From positions 1 through 43,871 of the forward strand of contig JAAEPZ010000369.1 of NCBI GenBank assembly GCA_024231955.1: a stretch of DNA of 43,871 nt. Direction: 5' to 3'. Under the pieces are notes generated by a model, which worked only from the letters and a program-made list of their open reading frames with translations, had not been told where the DNA came from and made no database searches. Made by a program: the position numbers and the translations under genes. Each line of letters begins with the position of its first letter. The first letter of the stretch is position 1. Source of the stretch: a bacterium (GTDB lineage: Bacteria; Krumholzibacteriota; Krumholzibacteriia; JACNKJ01). Shown piece after piece: positions 41,930 through 43,871 of this stretch.

Positions 41930-43192
41930 CTAGATTTCTCCCATGGGCGTGGAGTTGGCCAGGGCGTTTTGGGTTTCGATTTCGCTCTCGTTCAGGGCCC
42001 GCACCCGGCTACCCATTTTCAGGCTGCCCGTACCGACACTGACGACCTGATCGCCGATTTCCAGCCCTTCGATGATCTCAACGACCGTGCCGTTGGAGTA
42101 GCCGGTCTTGATGCTCACCTTGATGACACTGTCGGCCACGGCCTTAAAAACATAGATCTCGCCACCTTCAGGGACCAGAGCCCGCTTGGGGATGACCGGC
42201 ACCTGGGGGTGCATATCGGTCTGCACCTGGACGCGCACGAAGGAACCTGGGCGGAGGGCCGACATCTGGGAGATGCGGCAGGTCACCTTGACCGTCCCCG
42301 TGCGCCGGTCGACGATGGGCGCCATGCGCAATACTTCACCGGGCAACTCCAGACCGGGGTGGGTATCGGGGGATATCACGACAGGCTGCCCCGCATCTAT
42401 GTGGACAGCCTCTTTTTCGGGAAGGAAGATCCTGGCCAGCAGCGGGTCGGCGTCAACAAGTCTGAACACCTGGGCACCCATGTTGACATGCTGCCCCTGA
42501 TCCAGCAGACGCTCGGCGATGAAGCCGGCAAAGGGGGCCTTGATCTCGCAGCGATCCATCTCCAGTTGCGCTGCCTCGAGCTGGGCCTGCGCTTCTTCGT
42601 AACGAAAACGGATATCCTGGAACTCCTTCTCGCTGATCCCCTGTTGCTGGTAGAGAGCGTCGCTGCGTCTGAACTCGCGCTCGGTATTGTCGGCGCGGAT
42701 TGAGGCTTCACGGAGCTGAACCCGCTGAACAGCCCCGTCCAAAGTCGCCAGAATCTGTCCGGCGCTGACGATGTCGCCCTCCTCGACCAGCATCCGCTCG
42801 ATCTGACCGTTGATCTTCACGATCACGTCAACCTGCTTCTCGGGCTCGAGTGATGCCGTGGAGCTGAGGTAGGAGGGGACGTCGTCGATCCTGACCACCG
42901 CCAGCTCAACTGGCACGACCTCCCTCTCATCCTCGGCTTCATCATTCTCATCGTTGTTGTCGCCATTACGACGGAAGCGGGCGAAGAACCCGCCACTCTC
43001 CTCAACTGCCGCGGCGCTGTCGCTTGTGGCTACGGCGGTACTGTCACCGGTACTGTCGGCTGCGACAGTATCGACTTGCACCTGACCGGTTTCCGATTCG
43101 TTGCATGCGCCGAGCAGCAGAAATAATCCGATGAAGAGGACAGGGAATATGAAGAGTTTTACGTGGCGAAGGGATCCGTGGATCCTGGGCAT
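41930..43192 (-). CDS. RND periplasmic adaptor (membrane fusion) lipoprotein
   Basis: This gene encodes 420 residues. AGGAGG (43199-43204, minus strand) lies 6 nt before the ATG. The signal peptide ends L-L-G-A-C with lipidated Cys30. A low-complexity Asp/Glu/Asn-rich linker (about 70-90) follows. The lipoyl half-motifs are K-I-N-G-Q-I-E-R-M-L-V-E-E-G-D-I-V and A-P-F-A-G-F-I-A-E-R-L-L-D-Q-G, separated by a helical hairpin. The beta-barrel and membrane-proximal domains end near G-T-G-S-L-K-M-G-S-R-V. Such adaptors link the RND permease to an outer-membrane channel. It is the first gene of the minus-strand operon; TAG is followed immediately by the ATG of the first permease. Confidence 0.93.
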   Translation of the reverse strand: MPRIHGSLRHVKLFIFPVLFIGLFLLLGACNESETGQVQVDTVAADSTGDSTAVATSDSAAAVEESGGFFARFRRNGDNNDENDEAEDEREVVPVELAVVRIDDVPSYLSSTASLEPEKQVDVIVKINGQIERMLVEEGDIVSAGQILATLDGAVQRVQLREASIRADNTEREFRRSDALYQQQGISEKEFQDIRFRYEEAQAQLEAAQLEMDRCEIKAPFAGFIAERLLDQGQHVNMGAQVFRLVDADPLLARIFLPEKEAVHIDAGQPVVISPDTHPGLELPGEVLRMAPIVDRRTGTVKVTCRISQMSALRPGSFVRVQVQTDMHPQVPVIPKRALVPEGGEIYVFKAVADSVIKVSIKTGYSNGTVVEIIEGLEIGDQVVSVGTGSLKMGSRVRALNESEIETQNALANSTPMGEI

Positions 43193-43304
43193 TGGAGCCT
43201 CCTAGGGGGAGCTGGACAACCTTGGTTGGCCTCGAGCCAGTTTCGTGTCAGGTGTGTTACAGGCCTTGCCTTACGGGTTTGCCGATATTCGGTTACAGGC
43301 GAAG

Positions 43305-43320
43305 TGTTCATTTCCGAACA
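43305..43320. promoter_or_regulatory. Palindromic operator candidate upstream of the efflux operon
   Basis: TGTTC and GAACA flank a 6-bp spacer, centred about 120 bp upstream of the adaptor start. Palindromes like this are common for TetR- or MarR-type repressors of pumps, but no regulator gene is nearby. Confidence 0.35.
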
Positions 43321-43389
43321 TCTGTCTGATCATGTTGTAATCGGCTCCAACCTGATTTACCGGGTAGCGTAAGGACCGCTATCCAAAAG

Positions 43390-43414
43390 TGACGCACGAC
43401 AGTGACCGAAGGTT
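43390..43414. repeat. 25-bp direct repeat, copy 1
   Basis: The unit starts TGACGCAC and ends TGACCGAAGGTT. It differs from copy 2 at two positions (G to A twice). ACGACAG (43396-43402) also pairs with CTGTCGT (43415-43421), so this copy lies in a possible hairpin. Confidence 0.65.
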
Positions 43415-43421
43415 CTGTCGT

Positions 43422-43446
43422 TGACGCACAACAATGACCGAAGGTT
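43422..43446. repeat. 25-bp direct repeat, copy 2
   Basis: This is the second copy, at a 32-bp period from copy 1, with 23 of 25 positions identical. The spacing is about three helical turns, which would put both copies on the same face of the DNA. That suggests tandem protein-binding sites. Confidence 0.65.
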
Positions 43447-43697
43447 TGGTGTTTTCGTTTTTGTGACAGACCGGTGAGGGGTGAAACTCGACGCAATGTT
43501 TCGGCCGTGCAATATTCGGCGGCGCAAAGTGTTCAGAGGGTTCTGAAGATGGCGCAATCATGAGGTTTTTATGATCATGGCACTCTTGAATTGCCTGTTA
43601 TTTCGCGTCAATCTCATGCTATACTCAAAAACTGTCACTACATTGTTAAAACCCCACATCTGGGCCGAAACAAGCCGATTCTTGAAAGGAACCAAAG

Positions 43698-43871
43698 ATG
43701 AAGCTCTCTGCAATCTCTCTCGTCTTTGCGCTGTTGCTGCTGGCAACAACGGCAATGGCGGCGACGCAAGTGATCCCCATGGATGCGTCAAATTCCATAC
43801 TGGAACTTGATTCTCGTGAAGGGGATGCACTGCGCTTCAATGTCGAAATCGCCAAACTGGAGGCGATTGAC
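43698..43871 (+). CDS. Secreted protein, N-terminal part (3' truncated by window end)
   Basis: ATG 43698 has GAAAGGA 7 nt upstream. The first 58 residues are seen. A clear signal peptide (K-L-S-A-I-S-L-V-F-A-L-L-L-L) has a likely cleavage site after T-T-A-M-A. The mature start reads T-Q-V-I-P-M-D-A-S-N-S-I-L-E-L-D, then E-G-D-A-L-R-F-N-V-E-I, probably beta strands. The 'sil.ldsr.gd.l.f.v' pattern recalls propeptides of secreted proteases, but too little is visible to assign a family. It is divergent from the efflux operon and may share its regulatory region. Confidence 0.7.
   Translation, partial: MKLSAISLVFALLLLATTAMAATQVIPMDASNSILELDSREGDALRFNVEIAKLEAID

Larger units (their letters stand above)
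43193..43697. other. Divergent intergenic region between efflux operon and secreted-protein gene
   Basis: This 505-bp region contains no supported gene. It holds a 16-bp palindrome at 43305-43320, a 25-bp direct repeat pair at 43390-43446 with an internal inverted repeat, and a TATACT -10-like hexamer at 43620-43625 upstream of the right-hand gene, without a clear -35. It is more AT-rich toward the right. Confidence 0.6.

Noticed and set aside
43305..43320. LexA/SOS box
   Set aside because: The arrangement is TGTTC-N6-GAACA, the reverse orientation of the GAAC-N4-GTTC box, and it is not the E. coli-type CTG-N10-CAG.
43390..43446. CRISPR array
   Set aside because: Only two repeat copies exist, separated by 7 bp, with no spacer-like series and no cas genes.

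Overview
The window looks like a chromosomal segment from an uncultured, high-GC, Gram-negative bacterium. Lipoprotein signal peptides, an RND efflux operon, an LPS heptose epimerase and two beta-barrel-like proteins imply an outer membrane. Secreted proteins end in FlgD/Ig-like 'PNPFNP' C-terminal domains, and there are parallel beta-helix proteins that begin with an 'IQAGIDA..GDTVLVA.GTY' type motif. This style is familiar from the FCB superphylum and deep lineages such as Eisenbacteria, Krumholzibacteriota and Latescibacterota. That placement is an inference from protein style; no rRNA or marker gene is present.

Layout. (1) 1-7267: the tail of one secreted protein, then three exported proteins. 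Two are paralogous lipoproteins sharing an N-terminal DPDG module; the third has a FlgD-like C-terminus. (2) 7598-21856: a long, tightly packed co-directional series. It starts with tryptophanase and pyruvate phosphate dikinase, whose products fit together (tryptophan to pyruvate to PEP). It continues with a CDP-alcohol phosphatidyltransferase, a CBM48-like lipoprotein, a membrane vWA protein, a lamin-tail/FlgD protein, two probable outer-membrane proteins, anhydro-MurNAc kinase and a SpoIID-type lipoprotein. (3) 21974-26221: an intact tRNA-Asp(GTC) followed by about 4.2 kb that ends in a 44-bp, 41/44 copy of the tRNA 3' half. The interval holds a minus-strand remnant of a tyrosine recombinase C-terminus and one large beta-helix surface protein. 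I read it as a decayed integrative element. (4) 26340-30329: a HAD phosphatase, a second beta-helix protein, ADP-heptose epimerase HldD and another NAD-dependent epimerase. (5) 30612-35422: an M14 metallocarboxypeptidase with a C-terminal amidotransferase-like region, then a membrane hybrid histidine kinase. (6) 35391-43192, minus strand: a lipoprotein adaptor and two RND permeases packed as an operon, convergent with and overlapping the kinase gene. (7) 43698-end: the start of a divergent secreted protein. The shared upstream region holds a 25-bp direct repeat and two inverted repeats.

The best leads are the tRNA-Asp element and its beta-helix cargo, the roughly 110-residue hydrophobic/amphipathic insertion in the central loop of the upstream RND permease, the tryptophanase-PPDK gene pair, the lamin-tail/barrel trio, and the repeat-rich efflux promoter region. 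I did not find a complete, clearly novel defence or mobile system. Gene starts were chosen by Shine-Dalgarno spacing, including three probable TTG starts.
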